A stretch of DNA of 64,000 nucleotides from Acinetobacter sp. CS-2 (GTDB taxonomy: Bacteria; Pseudomonadota; Gammaproteobacteria; Pseudomonadales; Moraxellaceae): contig NZ_CP067019.1 in assembly GCF_016599715.1 (NCBI RefSeq), positions 186,001 through 250,000 of the forward strand, given 5' to 3'. The notes beneath the pieces are model-generated. The model did no database searches. It worked only from the letters and a program-made list of their open reading frames with translations, and was not told where the DNA came from. Shown here one piece after another: positions 33,938 to 46,537 of this stretch. Every line of letters begins with the position of its first letter. Position 1 is the first letter of the stretch. The position numbers and the translations under genes were made by a program.

Positions 33938-33964
33938 CTTATTGAGTATTTGGTGATTTTCTTC

Positions 33965-34804
33965 ATGTCCCGTTTCTTTGCATTTTGTGCACTGGCCCTC
34001 TTCAGTAGCTTTGGTTGGACACAGAGTCTGGTGGTTTCTACGCATCCCATTTATCTTATTGCTCAGGAAGTGACTCAGGGCGTGGAGAAGCCTGTGCTCT
34101 TACTAGGGGATCAGTCTGGACATGACATTACCCTGACGCCAGCGCATCGCAAAGCCATTCTTGATGCCTCACTGGTGATCTGGCTGGGTAAGGCACATGA
34201 AGCTCCATTGAATAAGCTGTTGTCTGATAATCCCAAAGCGATTTCGATTTTAGAGTCCGGTATTGTGCAAACCCTGCCGCAGCGTACTACCCGTGGTGTG
34301 GCGTTGAACAATACGGTCGATACACATGTGTGGCTGGATCCCAACAATGCCGTACGTATCGGCTTTTTTATTGCAGCCCTGCGTTCACAACAGTTACCCG
34401 AACATAAAGACGCTTACTGGGCCAATGCCAAACGCTTTGCTCAAGAGATGCTGCTGAGTGCACAACAATACAATAGCCAGACTACAGCCAAACCTTACTG
34501 GGCATATCATGATGCCTATCAGTATCTGGAACGTGCTTTAAACCTGAAATTTTCCGGTGCATTGACCGATGATCCCCATGTGGCACCTACACTGGCTCAA
34601 ATTAAATATTTAAATGACAGCCGTCCAAGTCGCAGTATGTGCCTTTTGGCAGAAGGTCATGCCAGCAAAAACCAGTACCAAAAATTGAATCCGGTGACCT
34701 TCCAGGCGGTCGATGAAAGCATGGGCAGGGAAGGGGACTTTGTGCTGGCGTGGAAGAAACTGGCCGATCAAACATATAAATGTGTACAAAATGCACGGAA
34801 ATGA
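33965..34804 (+). CDS. znuA: Zinc ABC transporter substrate-binding protein ZnuA
   Basis: The ATG at 33965 gives a 279-residue protein with a signal peptide (MSRFFAFCALALFSSFGW). The three zinc ligands of the family are visible as His in VSTHPIYL, His in DTHVWLDPNNA and His in YHDAYQYL. The charged His-rich loop that many ZnuA proteins carry is absent; the linker there is short. Together with ZnuB and ZnuC it forms the high-affinity zinc importer. Confidence 0.93.
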   Translation: MSRFFAFCALALFSSFGWTQSLVVSTHPIYLIAQEVTQGVEKPVLLLGDQSGHDITLTPAHRKAILDASLVIWLGKAHEAPLNKLLSDNPKAISILESGIVQTLPQRTTRGVALNNTVDTHVWLDPNNAVRIGFFIAALRSQQLPEHKDAYWANAKRFAQEMLLSAQQYNSQTTAKPYWAYHDAYQYLERALNLKFSGALTDDPHVAPTLAQIKYLNDSRPSRSMCLLAEGHASKNQYQKLNPVTFQAVDESMGREGDFVLAWKKLADQTYKCVQNARK

Positions 34805-34881
34805 TGCAAAAATTAAGCAACAATTGATGAGTTGAAAAGCGATTTATGTAATTAAAAAATCCGACTTAGGTCGGGAAAAGA

Positions 34882-34910
34882 TTGCATGTTCAGGGGTGTA
34901 ACTCTATAAT
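34882..34910 (+). promoter_or_regulatory. Probable promoter of the ATP synthase operon
   Basis: TTGCAT (34882-34887), a 17-bp spacer and a perfect TATAAT (34905-34910), 65 bp before atpI. A small hairpin CCGAC-TTAG-GTCGG lies just upstream at 34861-34874 and may end znuA transcripts weakly. Confidence 0.7.
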
Positions 34911-34974
34911 GCCTGCGATTAAAAACGATCATCAGCTAAACTTGTCAAGCATGAATGCTGTGAGTGAATAAATA

Positions 34975-35367
34975 ATGAGCCGAACTAGTCGCATGATTGA
35001 TCGACGATTAGCGAAAGCTTTAGTCATCTTACAAGCATGCATGATTCCTGTTTCAGCCTTGATAGCGTGGGTCGTGAAAGACTCAACTGCAGCTTACAGT
35101 GCCGCACTTGGTGCGTTGGTGTGTTGGCTTGCAAGTTGTTATTTTTCTTGGCAATCGTTTCGAGCCGCAGGTGCGCGAGCTTCAAAACAGGTTCTTTCGA
35201 ACATGTATAGAGGCTTGATGGGCAAGTTTGCAATTGTGATTGTTGGTTTCATTTTAATTTTAAGCACTGTCAAACCGTTGTCAGCGGTGGCATTGTTTTG
35301 TGGATTTATACTTGTTCAGACGATGACGTGGGTCGCACCTTTTTGGGCGTCACGACTCCGGAAATAA
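34975..35367 (+). CDS. atpI: ATP synthase accessory protein AtpI
   Basis: A 130-residue membrane protein with four hydrophobic segments, first gene of the operon. AtpI helps assemble the c-ring and is not part of the final enzyme. Sequence is poorly conserved in general; position and topology give the identity. A 111-bp gap to atpB contains an imperfect stem around 35401-35448 that could affect operon expression. Confidence 0.88.
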   Translation: MSRTSRMIDRRLAKALVILQACMIPVSALIAWVVKDSTAAYSAALGALVCWLASCYFSWQSFRAAGARASKQVLSNMYRGLMGKFAIVIVGFILILSTVKPLSAVALFCGFILVQTMTWVAPFWASRLRK

Positions 35368-35475
35368 GTTTAAACACAACAAAAAATTGAAAAGTTTTTT
35401 AGGAGAAGAACGAGATATCAGGCAGCACGCGATGTTCGTTCTCTCTATTTAGTATTTGACATTGACCAGGTGTGA

Positions 35476-36354
<879 letters not shown>

Positions 36355-36427
36355 TGGTATTGCCTGACTGTCAAAGGATGGTTGGGCTTAATTTTTTACT
36401 TTAATTTGGTATATACCTAACCTCTGA

Positions 36428-36682
<255 letters not shown>

Positions 36683-36720
36683 TCAGCTTAATTCCTAAAT
36701 TAAACCATTGAGGAATAGCA

Positions 36721-37191
36721 ATGAATATCAACCTCACATTGATTGGCCAAGCGATTGCATTTGCGATTTTCGTCGCATTCTGCATGAAGTTTGTATGGCC
36801 ACCACTAATCAATGCGATTAGTGAGCGTCAGCGTAAAATCGCTGATGGCTTAAACGCTGCTGAAAAAGCAAAAGCTGACCTTGCCGATGCGCAAGCTCAA
36901 GTGAAAGCTGAATTAGACGCAGCTAAAGCACAAGCGGCTCAATTGATCGAACAAGCGAACCGTCGCGGTGCGCAATTGGTAGAAGAAGCGCGTACTCAAG
37001 CAGCTGCTGAAGGTGAGCGTATTCGTCAACAAGCGAAAGAAGCTGTTGATACTGAAATCAATGCTGCTCGCGAAGAATTACGTCAACAAGTTGCTGCTCT
37101 TGCAGTGATTGGTGCAGAAAAAATTCTGACCCAGCAAGTTGACGCAGAAGCTCACAATGCCATGCTGACTCAGCTGGCTGCTAAACTTTAA
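36721..37191 (+). CDS. atpF: ATP synthase Fo subunit b
   Basis: A 156-residue stator protein: one N-terminal membrane helix ([20 protein letters not shown]) and a long, Ala-rich, charged coiled coil that links Fo to F1. Its length is the usual one. Confidence 0.97.
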   Translation: MNINLTLIGQAIAFAIFVAFCMKFVWPPLINAISERQRKIADGLNAAEKAKADLADAQAQVKAELDAAKAQAAQLIEQANRRGAQLVEEARTQAAAEGERIRQQAKEAVDTEINAAREELRQQVAALAVIGAEKILTQQVDAEAHNAMLTQLAAKL

Positions 37192-37203
37192 GAGAGGCGG
37201 ATT

Positions 37204-37740
37204 ATGGCTGAACTCTTGACGTTGGCACGCCCATACGCTAAAGCAGCATTTGCTTACGCTTCTGAGCAAGGTGCAACTGACGCTTGGTCAAATGCATTAA
37301 CTTTGCTCAGTGCTGCGGTGCAAGACGAAGCATTTTCAGCTTACTTAAATCGCCCTGAGCTTACTCCTGCAGAGCAGGTAAGTGTTTTTGCTAAAGTTTT
37401 AGGTGAAGATCAAACCGCAGCAGTGTCAAACTTTTTGACATTGCTTGCTGAAAATGACCGTTTGACTCTTCTTCCTGAAATTGAAACAGAATACGAACAG
37501 CTCAAATCACAGAATAACAACACTGTGGATGTTGTGATTGAATCAGCATTCCCATTGTCTTCTACACAAGAACAACTACTTGCAGATGCGTTGAAAAAAC
37601 GCTTTAACGCTGCGGTAAATGTTTCTGTAGAAGTTAAACCAGAATTAATTGCTGGTGTAGTTATTCGTGCAGGCGACCAAGTGATAGATGATTCTGCGCT
37701 TAACAAGCTTGAAAAAATGCGGACTCGTCTTCTTGCGTAA
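37204..37740 (+). CDS. atpH: ATP synthase F1 subunit delta
   Basis: A 178-residue protein that ties the top of F1 to the b-subunit stalk. The start [20 protein letters not shown] sequence and the end [23 protein letters not shown] are family signatures. It begins 12 bp after atpF. Confidence 0.96.
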   Translation: MAELLTLARPYAKAAFAYASEQGATDAWSNALTLLSAAVQDEAFSAYLNRPELTPAEQVSVFAKVLGEDQTAAVSNFLTLLAENDRLTLLPEIETEYEQLKSQNNNTVDVVIESAFPLSSTQEQLLADALKKRFNAAVNVSVEVKPELIAGVVIRAGDQVIDDSALNKLEKMRTRLLA

Positions 37741-37803
37741 TTATTTATAAAAAATTACTGCGTAAAAGAAGACTGAACTTTAAAAAGATTGAGGTATAGC
37801 GCA

Positions 37804-39348
37804 ATGCAACAACTGAATCCATCCGAGATCAGTGCGCTCATTAAACAGCGTATCGGCGATCTGGACACCAGCGCGACCGCTAAGAACGAAGGGACCATTG
37901 TTATGGTTTCCGACGGTATTGTGCGTATTCACGGCCTTGCTGATGCAATGTACGGTGAAATGATCGAATTCGACGGCGGCTTATTTGGTATGGCACTGAA
38001 CCTAGAACAGGATTCAGTGGGTGCCGTTGTCTTAGGTAACTACTTAAGCCTTCAAGAAGGTCAAAAAGCGCGTTGCACAGGTCGTGTATTAGAAGTTCCG
38101 GTTGGTCCAGAACTTTTAGGCCGTGTAGTAGATGCTTTGGGTAACCCGATTGATGGTAAAGGCCCTATTGATGCAAAACTTACTGATGCTGTTGAAAAAG
38201 TAGCACCAGGTGTAATTTGGCGTCAATCAGTGGATGAACCTGTACAAACTGGTTATAAATCAGTAGATACAATGATCCCTGTAGGCCGTGGTCAACGTGA
38301 GTTGATCATTGGTGACCGTCAAACTGGTAAAACAGCAATGGCGATCGATGCGATCATCGCTCAGAAAAACTCTGGCATTAAATGTGTATACGTAGCTATT
38401 GGTCAAAAACAATCGACTATTGCTAACGTAGTACGCAAGCTTGAAGAAACTGGCGCTATGGCGTACACAACTGTTGTAGCTGCAGCTGCAGCTGATCCTG
38501 CAGCAATGCAGTATCTAGCTCCTTATGCTGGCTGTACAATGGGTGAGTACTTCCGTGACCGCGGTGAAGACGCGCTTATCATTTATGATGACTTGTCTAA
38601 ACAAGCTGTTGCTTACCGTCAAATTTCATTGCTTTTACGTCGTCCACCAGGTCGTGAAGCATATCCTGGTGACGTATTCTATTTACACAGCCGTTTACTT
38701 GAACGTGCTTCTCGTGTATCTGCTGACTACGTTGAGAAATTCACTAACGGTGAAGTTAAAGGCCAAACTGGTTCATTAACTGCATTGCCGATTATTGAAA
38801 CTCAAGCCGGTGACGTATCTGCATTCGTACCAACCAACGTAATTTCGATTACTGATGGTCAGATCTTCCTTGAAACATCATTGTTCAACGCAGGTATCCG
38901 TCCTGCTGTGAACGCGGGTATATCTGTATCTCGTGTTGGTGGTTCTGCTCAAACCAAGATCATCAAGAAATTGTCTGGTGGTATCCGTACCGCTTTGGCG
39001 CAATATCGTGAATTGGCAGCGTTTGCTCAGTTCGCTTCTGACCTTGACGAAGCAACTCGTAAGCAACTTGAACATGGTCAACGTGTAACTGAGTTAATGA
39101 AGCAAAAACAATATGCTCCTTACTCAATTGCTGACCAGGCTGTTTCAATTTATGCATCTAACGAAGGCTACATGGCTGACGTTGAAGTGAAGAAAATCGT
39201 TGCATTTGATGCTGCGTTAATTGCTTACTTCCGTTCAGAACACGCTGCAGTAATGCAAAAAATTGACGAGACTGGTGCTTGGGACAAAGATATCGAAGCT
39301 GAATTCAAAGCTGGTATTGAAAAGTTCAAAGCGACTCAAACTTACTAA
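37804..39348 (+). CDS. atpA: ATP synthase F1 subunit alpha
   Basis: A 514-residue subunit. The start at 37804 ([10 protein letters not shown]) matches the family's N-terminus and has GAGG upstream. P-loop GDRQTGKT near 170 binds non-catalytic nucleotide. Three copies alternate with beta in the F1 head. An in-frame upstream ATG at 37789 gives five extra residues and is unlikely. Confidence 0.98.
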   Translation: MQQLNPSEISALIKQRIGDLDTSATAKNEGTIVMVSDGIVRIHGLADAMYGEMIEFDGGLFGMALNLEQDSVGAVVLGNYLSLQEGQKARCTGRVLEVPVGPELLGRVVDALGNPIDGKGPIDAKLTDAVEKVAPGVIWRQSVDEPVQTGYKSVDTMIPVGRGQRELIIGDRQTGKTAMAIDAIIAQKNSGIKCVYVAIGQKQSTIANVVRKLEETGAMAYTTVVAAAAADPAAMQYLAPYAGCTMGEYFRDRGEDALIIYDDLSKQAVAYRQISLLLRRPPGREAYPGDVFYLHSRLLERASRVSADYVEKFTNGEVKGQTGSLTALPIIETQAGDVSAFVPTNVISITDGQIFLETSLFNAGIRPAVNAGISVSRVGGSAQTKIIKKLSGGIRTALAQYRELAAFAQFASDLDEATRKQLEHGQRVTELMKQKQYAPYSIADQAVSIYASNEGYMADVEVKKIVAFDAALIAYFRSEHAAVMQKIDETGAWDKDIEAEFKAGIEKFKATQTY

Positions 39349-39436
39349 TTTAGCAACTTGCTAGATTAGTGTTGGTTTGGTTCACGGAATCAACCTTCGA
39401 GGGCTCGAAAGAGCCTTCGAATACTAGGTTAAGCGT

Positions 39437-40306
39437 ATGGCAAATTTAAAAGAAATTCGCGCCAAAGTAGCTAGTATCAAAAGCACGCAGAAAATTACTC
39501 GCGCGATGCAGATGGTAGCAGCTTCTAAGATGCGTCGTGCGCAAGAGCGCATGGCTCAAGGCCGTCCGTATGCCGAAAATATGCACCGTGTAATTGCTCA
39601 CTTGGTCCAAGCGAATCCTGAATACAAACACCGTTATATGGTTGAACGCCCAGTTAAGCGCGTTGGCTATATCATTGTGTCATCAGATCGCGGCCTTGCT
39701 GGTGGCTTGAACATTAACCTGTTCAAGAAAGTGGTAAAACACGTTCAACAGCAACAAGAGCAGTCAATTGAAGTTCAATTTGCTTTAATTGGTCAAAAAG
39801 CGGTTTCGTTTTTTAAAAACTACGGCGGTAAAGTGCTTGGTGCAACTACAAACGTAGGTGATGCACCAAGTCTTGAACAGTTAACTGGTTCTGTACAGGT
39901 GATGTTGGACGCTTACGATAAAGGCGAGTTAGATCGTATTTATCTGGTGTCAAACGGCTTTGTCAATGCCATGACTCAAAACCAAAAGATCGAACAGCTC
40001 GTTCCTTTAGCAGCTGCTGAAGAAAGCGAAGGTCTGAACCGTCAATACGGTTGGGACTATATCTATGAACCAGAAGCTGAAGAGCTTTTAAATGGTTTAT
40101 TGGTTCGTTACATCGAGTCTATGGTTTATCAAGGCGTGATTGAAAACATCGCGTGTGAACAGTCTGCACGTATGGTTGCAATGAAAGCTGCAACGGATAA
40201 CGCGGGCGAGCTGATCAAGAGCCTACAACTTATTTATAACAAGCTGCGTCAAGCCGCGATTACTCAGGAAATTTCTGAGATCGTTGGTGGTGCCGCTGCC
40301 GTTTAA
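39437..40306 (+). CDS. atpG: ATP synthase F1 subunit gamma
   Basis: A 289-residue central rotor shaft. N-terminal [30 protein letters not shown] and C-terminal [18 protein letters not shown] are the conserved coiled-coil ends (cited in part as [15 protein letters not shown]). Spacing of 88 bp after atpA is normal. Confidence 0.98.
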   Translation: MANLKEIRAKVASIKSTQKITRAMQMVAASKMRRAQERMAQGRPYAENMHRVIAHLVQANPEYKHRYMVERPVKRVGYIIVSSDRGLAGGLNINLFKKVVKHVQQQQEQSIEVQFALIGQKAVSFFKNYGGKVLGATTNVGDAPSLEQLTGSVQVMLDAYDKGELDRIYLVSNGFVNAMTQNQKIEQLVPLAAAEESEGLNRQYGWDYIYEPEAEELLNGLLVRYIESMVYQGVIENIACEQSARMVAMKAATDNAGELIKSLQLIYNKLRQAAITQEISEIVGGAAAV

Positions 40307-40320
40307 CATTATTAGTTTGA

Positions 40321-41730
<1,410 letters not shown>

Positions 41731-41756
41731 TTAGCTACCTAATTTAGGAGATTCTC

Positions 41757-42176
41757 ATGGCGACTATGCAATGTGATGTTGTAAGTGTTAAAGAGTCTTT
41801 GTACTCAGGCACTGTAACTATGCTAATTGCTAAAGGTGCTGGTGGTGAGTTGGGTATTATGCCCGGCCATGCTCCGCTAGTAACTTTACTCAAGCCGGGC
41901 GCAATCCGCGTTCTGCTTGAAAATGGTACAGAAGAGTTAATCTATGTATCTGGTGGTGTACTTGAAGTTCAACCGCACGTTGTTACAGTACTTGCAGACA
42001 CTGCAGTACGTGCTGACAACCTTGATGAAGCAGCAATTATTGAAGCTCGTAAACAAGCTGAACAATTGCTAGCAAATCAAAAGAGCGACTTGGACTCTGC
42101 TGCTGCGCTTGCTGCTCTTGCAGAAACTGCTGCACAGCTGGAAACCATCCGCAAAATCAAAAACCGCGCTCAATAA
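41757..42176 (+). CDS. atpC: ATP synthase F1 subunit epsilon
   Basis: A 139-residue subunit: N-terminal beta sandwich (MQCDVVSVKESLYSGTV, GELGIMPGHAPLVT) and two C-terminal helices that can inhibit ATP hydrolysis. It is the last gene of the operon and precedes the terminator. Confidence 0.97.
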   Translation: MATMQCDVVSVKESLYSGTVTMLIAKGAGGELGIMPGHAPLVTLLKPGAIRVLLENGTEELIYVSGGVLEVQPHVVTVLADTAVRADNLDEAAIIEARKQAEQLLANQKSDLDSAAALAALAETAAQLETIRKIKNRAQ

Positions 42177-42195
42177 GACACGGTTTAAGATTGAA

Positions 42196-42218
42196 AAACC
42201 ACCCGATAAGGGTGGTTT
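42196..42218 (+). terminator. Terminator of the ATP synthase operon
   Basis: AAACCACCC-GATAA-GGGTGGTTT followed by more T. Confidence 0.9.
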
Positions 42219-42296
42219 TTTTATTTTTAAATTCTTTTTACTTCCCCAAGAGATTATTCTTGCTTAAAAAGCAGAGTGAATTTTCTATATTTAATT

Positions 42297-43235
42297 CTAT
42301 TTTTCTTTAAAGAAAGCCTGTCTGAGCTGAGCTAACAACAGATCACTCACTTTGTCATCTTGTGTCTTAATCAGTTGCTTTAATTTTTCAGCTTTGGGTG
42401 TATCTTCCGGAACGATAATTTCTTCTCTGGATTGATCAGCATATGAAATAGGTTGTGGGTTTGCTGTGGCTAGATTGGATGAAGCGGGATATTCAACATG
42501 CCAAAGCTGAGTTGAAAGCGCCATGATGTATTTATATTCATCCGTATCTGGCTGAAAACGTTTATACAGTTGCAAATCTTGTAATGCTTCTAAACGATTA
42601 CCTGGGGCAGTGGAGGAAGGATTTTTCCCTTCGACAATGATCGGGTGAATTTCATGTTGCATCAAATGGTAGTCAAGCCAGTCACCAAGCAGGTTGTGGT
42701 CAATATCTGCAACATAATCGCTGTTTTGCTGGACCAACTGTTGTAGCCGTTGCAATACGCTCATTTCTTGTTGTTGAAGTGCGTAACGTGCTTCAGTGTC
42801 CAGTTGTTGCAATTCTTTCATGGGCAAATCTAAAAAACGTTGTTGCTGTTCAAAAGCATCAACAATATTGCTTTGATGGAGATTATTCCATTGCTGCAAG
42901 GCATGAATTTCCAGCTGTTGAATTTCTTTAAATGCTTTGCTTTTGTAGTGACTGAGCTTAATACGTTGAATATTTTGTTGATTAAGTTCAATTCGTTGTT
43001 TGATATATTCAACATAAGGACCAGTTTGCTTTGGGCTGACCGGTTGGATGACATCCACCAATAACAACTGCTGTTGTTGATTATGTTTGAGCCAGTCTTG
43101 AATCAGTTGCACATCTTTGAGGGGGTGAGAAAAAAATTGATTTAAGCGTGGGATAGCTTTTTCAGGCATGATGAAATGCAACACGCCATACGTCATGATT
43201 GTTAAACAGACCACCACTAGAATCATTTTTTTCAT
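42297..43235 (-). CDS. Unrecognised membrane-anchored, Gln-rich coiled-coil protein
   Basis: A 312-residue protein with one N-terminal hydrophobic segment (about residues 4-22, LVVVCLTIMTYGVLHFI) and a short basic start, so it is probably a periplasmic protein held by an uncleaved anchor. The rest is mostly helical, very rich in Gln and Leu, with heptad-like stretches at about 55-190. Domain architecture (anchor then helical bundle) recalls lipase chaperones, but the conserved RxxFDY motif of that family is not seen, so that name is not used. The gene is convergent to atpC and alone. Confidence 0.75.
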   Translation of the reverse strand: MKKMILVVVCLTIMTYGVLHFIMPEKAIPRLNQFFSHPLKDVQLIQDWLKHNQQQQLLLVDVIQPVSPKQTGPYVEYIKQRIELNQQNIQRIKLSHYKSKAFKEIQQLEIHALQQWNNLHQSNIVDAFEQQQRFLDLPMKELQQLDTEARYALQQQEMSVLQRLQQLVQQNSDYVADIDHNLLGDWLDYHLMQHEIHPIIVEGKNPSSTAPGNRLEALQDLQLYKRFQPDTDEYKYIMALSTQLWHVEYPASSNLATANPQPISYADQSREEIIVPEDTPKAEKLKQLIKTQDDKVSDLLLAQLRQAFFKEK

Positions 43236-43596
43236 ATTATAAAATTTTTTCTGTGTTTGCTATTTATACATATAATAGAAAAAATGAGGAGTGGCTAACG
43301 TTTTTTATAAAAAATATTAATTATATATAGTGAAAATGGAAAACAGAGCAGTGTTAATAAATGTTTAGCTTAAAAGCCTCTCATTCCCCCTTCATTCAAA
43401 CTTGGTATCTCTACCTTTTTAGATTACCCATGCGCATGTTTTTACTTTAGGAAAATTGGCTTTTGCCGGGTTATTTCAAGCCAAACAATTTCTATTTCAT
43501 TTTAACAGTGCAAAAATAATATCTAAAGTTGCATAGCTTATAAGCAGGTATTGGGTATAGATTAAAAGTATCTACTTTGAACGCTTATGGTTTTAG
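43236..43596. other. 361-bp AT-rich spacer
   Basis: No gene or RNA seen. A plausible promoter for the next ORF, TTGCAT at about 43530 with a TATAGA-like -10, lies near 43530-43560. An imperfect repeat of GCATG is present at 43429-43440. Confidence 0.4.
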
Positions 43597-43899
43597 ATGA
43601 ACCTTATCGAACATGAACCGCACTTTTGGGAACTTTACCAAGAAGATATTTATTATTACCTTGGTATTGCAGTGGATATGAGCTCGGTCGTATCCTGCTG
43701 GGACTTGGTTTTAACGCAAGATGAAATCCTGGCTTATAAACAGTACGGTCGGAAGAGTATTGAGGAACTGACAAAGTCGATGGTTGCTTCTGTATATAAG
43801 GGTGATTTTTCTGCTATGGAAAGCCGTCTAGCCTCATCTAAAGAAAAACAAGCGATGCAGGCTGCTTTTAAACAATGGCGTGTACAGTCAAATCTATGA
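43597..43899 (+). CDS. Small hypothetical protein
   Basis: A 100-residue soluble protein not recognised. It has an aromatic-rich N-terminus (HEPHFWELYQEDIYYYLG) and a charged helical C-terminus (SSKEKQAMQAAFKQWRVQ). Codon use resembles neighbours and the frame has no stops, so it is probably real, although no Shine-Dalgarno is obvious. No membrane segment or signal. No operon partner. Confidence 0.65.
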   Translation: MNLIEHEPHFWELYQEDIYYYLGIAVDMSSVVSCWDLVLTQDEILAYKQYGRKSIEELTKSMVASVYKGDFSAMESRLASSKEKQAMQAAFKQWRVQSNL

Positions 43900-44278
43900 G
43901 TCGGTAAGAATGAACCTCGTTGCTAAGATGAAAAATCACCTTTAATAATTATGTTTACTCTCTATAAATCTTAGTAAAAATCTGAGTTAAATGCGACATG
44001 TCTAGTTCTTATCCGTTGCCCGAATCCCGACTTTAGCAAGATCGGCTATCCCTTGCTGTTATTTATAGTCTTACCAGGGATTTTTTTCAAATCGGCTTCA
44101 ACTAAGAAACAATTATTTTAGAGCCGGCCCCCCCTTGTACTGCTGAACGGCAAGCACATCTAAAGTGATCAAATCCGATACAAATCCACTCATTTTGATG
44201 ATTTATTGTTCGATATAGTAGAGCTGTGGCTCCTCTAACAAGAGTCTTCTCAGTATGCATAATATGGAGAACATCAAT
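43900..44278. other. 379-bp spacer upstream of adhP with a terminator-like stem
   Basis: ATCCCT (44048-44053) and AGGGAT (44076-44081) flank a 22-nt loop and are followed by T7, a weak terminator-like structure inside the region before adhP. A short C-run (44124-44131) follows. No further gene seen. Confidence 0.4.
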
Positions 44279-45310
44279 ATGGCGAATACAATGAAAGCCG
44301 CGGTGGTTACGGCATTTAACCAGCCGCTGCAAATACAAGAGCTGGAAATTCCGAAAATCAGTCCGGGCAAAGTACTGGTGAAAATTATTGCAACAGGTGT
44401 TTGTCATACCGATCTGCATGCCATGCATGGGGATTGGCCGGTAAAACCGACTTTACCTTTTGTTCCAGGACATGAAGGCGTGGGTGAAGTCATTGAGGTC
44501 GGTGAGGGTGTAGAGCATTTAAAGGTCGGCGATATTGTCGGTGTTCCGTGGCTGTATTCTGCATGTGGTCATTGCGATCATTGCTATGCAGGCTGGGAAA
44601 CCTTGTGCAAGAAGCAGCAAAATTCGGGTTATTCAGTGAATGGCAGTTTTGCTGAATATTGTCTGGCAGATGGTGACTACGTCGGCGTGATTCCTGAAGG
44701 TGTCGATTTGCTGGAAATTGCTCCAATTCTGTGTGCTGGCGTGACAGTCTATAAAGGCTTAAAAATGACTGAGGCCAAAACTGGAGATTGGGTGGCCATT
44801 TCTGGGATTGGTGGCCTAGGTCATGTGGCAATTCAGTATGCCAAGACCATGGGCTTTAATGTGGTGGCAATTGATGTGGATGATTCTAAACTGGAATTGG
44901 CTAAAAACTTGGGTGCCGATGTGACCATTAATGCCCTGAAAGTGGATGTCAAGGAAGAAGTCATGAAAGCCACAGGTGAGGGTTGTCACGGTGTTTTGGT
45001 GACCGCGGTATCGCCAAAGGCATTTGAACAGGCTGTGGCAATTGTTCGTCGTGGTGGTACTATGGTTTTAAACGGTTTGCCAGCGGGAACCTTTGACTTG
45101 TCGATTTTTAATATGGTGCTGGAAGGGATTACCGTGCGCGGCTCGATTGTCGGAACGCGTCTGGACTTGAAAGAAGCACTGGATATTGCAGCGCGCGGCA
45201 AGGTCAAGGCGCATATCCATGTGGAACCGCTTGAGAATATTAACGATATTTTTGAGCGTATGGAGCAGGGTAAAATTGATGGCCGTATCGTGATTGATAT
45301 GAGACTTTAA
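44279..45310 (+). CDS. adhP: Zinc-dependent alcohol dehydrogenase AdhP
   Basis: A 343-residue NAD-dependent medium-chain dehydrogenase. Start ATG 44279 ([13 protein letters not shown]) has GGAGAAC upstream. Catalytic zinc ligands are in GVCHTDLH and GHEGVG; the structural zinc site is the four-cysteine loop [15 protein letters not shown]; the nucleotide motif is GIGGLGHVA near 170. It oxidises ethanol and other primary alcohols or reduces aldehydes. Confidence 0.95.
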   Translation: MANTMKAAVVTAFNQPLQIQELEIPKISPGKVLVKIIATGVCHTDLHAMHGDWPVKPTLPFVPGHEGVGEVIEVGEGVEHLKVGDIVGVPWLYSACGHCDHCYAGWETLCKKQQNSGYSVNGSFAEYCLADGDYVGVIPEGVDLLEIAPILCAGVTVYKGLKMTEAKTGDWVAISGIGGLGHVAIQYAKTMGFNVVAIDVDDSKLELAKNLGADVTINALKVDVKEEVMKATGEGCHGVLVTAVSPKAFEQAVAIVRRGGTMVLNGLPAGTFDLSIFNMVLEGITVRGSIVGTRLDLKEALDIAARGKVKAHIHVEPLENINDIFERMEQGKIDGRIVIDMRL

Positions 45311-45324
45311 TCTTCAATTTAAAC

Positions 45325-45356
45325 AGACCAATTCTGCAGGACTGCTGAATTGGTCT
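45325..45356 (+). terminator. Terminator of adhP
   Basis: AGACCAATTC (45325-45334) pairs with GAATTGGTCT (45347-45356), then TTATTTTT. Confidence 0.8.
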
Positions 45357-45386
45357 TTATTTTTAGAGGGTTTATCTACAGGGGGA

Positions 45387-45992
45387 TTAACTTTCCTGAT
45401 CGGATTTACTTTGACCTGAATCATTCTGACTTTCAGGAATCATCATGCCGGCCAGTTTAATCATTTCCGTCTGGATCGTACCCATTTGTTGTTCAATTTT
45501 CTTGAAATCGACCTGAGTCAAGTTGATCTCGCCATTTAAAAACGGGGTAGCTAGTACTTGCTGATTGGCCTGCATTACATTTTGACGAATCGAATCAATT
45601 TCCTGGCTTTTCAGGTTCAAGCTGCTGAGAGCCTGATCAAAACCTTTTAACTGGGCTTTTAAGGATTCTGCAGTGCTTTGTAATTGCTGCTGATCATGAC
45701 TGGAAACGGCCGTTTCTAAATCCGATTGGCTTTGTTTGAGCTGTTCAATATAGTCACCGGTTTTCAATTGCATATCGGCAACATCACGGACAATATAAAA
45801 CATGTTACCGCTTTTCAGTTCGGTTTTAGCTGAGGCTTCTGTAGCTGACGGGGTAGAGACCTGTTCGGAGACTTCGCTGGATGTTTCTTTTTCTGTTGAA
45901 TCCGGTGTACTGGCTTGTTCACAACCAATCAGCAAAAGGCCCGCACTAAACATCACAAAAGGAGAAACCGCATTTTGGATGAATTTTTTCAT
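45387..45992 (-). CDS. Lipoprotein with coiled-coil domain (paralogue 1)
   Basis: A 201-residue probable lipoprotein. Basic start MKKFIQ, hydrophobic core, and lipobox L-I-G-C near residue 24. A Ser/Thr/Glu-rich linker (about 26-58) leads to a helical domain with Gln-rich heptads. The stretch FDQALSSLNLKSQEIDSIRQ resembles FNRDLDALALKSTELDKVRS of the lipoprotein at 47724, so the two belong to one family. Function unknown; envelope-associated. Confidence 0.85.
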   Translation of the reverse strand: MKKFIQNAVSPFVMFSAGLLLIGCEQASTPDSTEKETSSEVSEQVSTPSATEASAKTELKSGNMFYIVRDVADMQLKTGDYIEQLKQSQSDLETAVSSHDQQQLQSTAESLKAQLKGFDQALSSLNLKSQEIDSIRQNVMQANQQVLATPFLNGEINLTQVDFKKIEQQMGTIQTEMIKLAGMMIPESQNDSGQSKSDQES

Positions 45993-46111
45993 ATCTCTTT
46001 CATTTCAGCTTCAATCAATACATCACAATATAGGGACAGAATGTGGAGAAAAAACTAATTGTTGCAAAGTGATAACAAATATTTTGAATATAAGCGCTTG
46101 AGTTATTAAAA

Positions 46112-46131
46112 AAGAGCGCTGCAGCGCTCTT
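46112..46131 (-). terminator. Terminator of the RcnB-like gene
   Basis: Perfect palindrome AAGAGCGCT/GC/AGCGCTCTT; on the minus strand it runs into TTTTTT. Confidence 0.8.
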
Positions 46132-46153
46132 AACTTTACATAAATGACTAAGC

Positions 46154-46537
46154 TCAATTTGTCATAATTTTCACAATACTGTGATTGAGCGTGTTAATCA
46201 GTACATAGTCGCCATTGACGCGAATCCAGCGCTGGTTTTTGCCCGGTTTACTCAGATTTTTATAACGCTTATGATCAATTGCATAGCCTTTACCATAATA
46301 ATGTGAAGGCAGGGCTTGGCCGGCTTTCCAGTCGCGGGATGGTTTTAAAACCCGGTTTTGTACGACTTCATGATGACGCTGTTCAGCGTGCTGTTGGCCA
46401 TGTGCGTCACCCGGATGCATATTTTGGGCATGGTCGTTATTTTCATGGGCATGAGCAGGTGGCGCGGCGATTGCTGCAGGTGCTGCAAGCACGGCAGTGG
46501 TTAAAGCAAAGAGTCCAGCATGTACTAGTTTTTTCAT
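46154..46537 (-). CDS. RcnB family periplasmic protein
   Basis: A 127-residue protein with a signal peptide (MKKLVHAGLFALTTAVLAAPAAIA). A His-rich stretch (about 28-58, HAHENNDHAQNMHPGDAHGQ) could bind metal. The RcnB-like C-terminal part has YYGKGYAIDHKRYKNLSKP and RWIRVNGDYVLINTLNHSIVKI, typical of the family. RcnB itself aids nickel/cobalt homeostasis in E. coli; the role of Acinetobacter relatives is not established. Confidence 0.85.
   Translation of the reverse strand: MKKLVHAGLFALTTAVLAAPAAIAAPPAHAHENNDHAQNMHPGDAHGQQHAEQRHHEVVQNRVLKPSRDWKAGQALPSHYYGKGYAIDHKRYKNLSKPGKNQRWIRVNGDYVLINTLNHSIVKIMTN

Noticed and set aside
42297-43235. Naming the Gln-rich protein a lipase chaperone
   Set aside because: Size and anchor fit, but the conserved RxxFDY motif is not visible and no lipase gene is adjacent.
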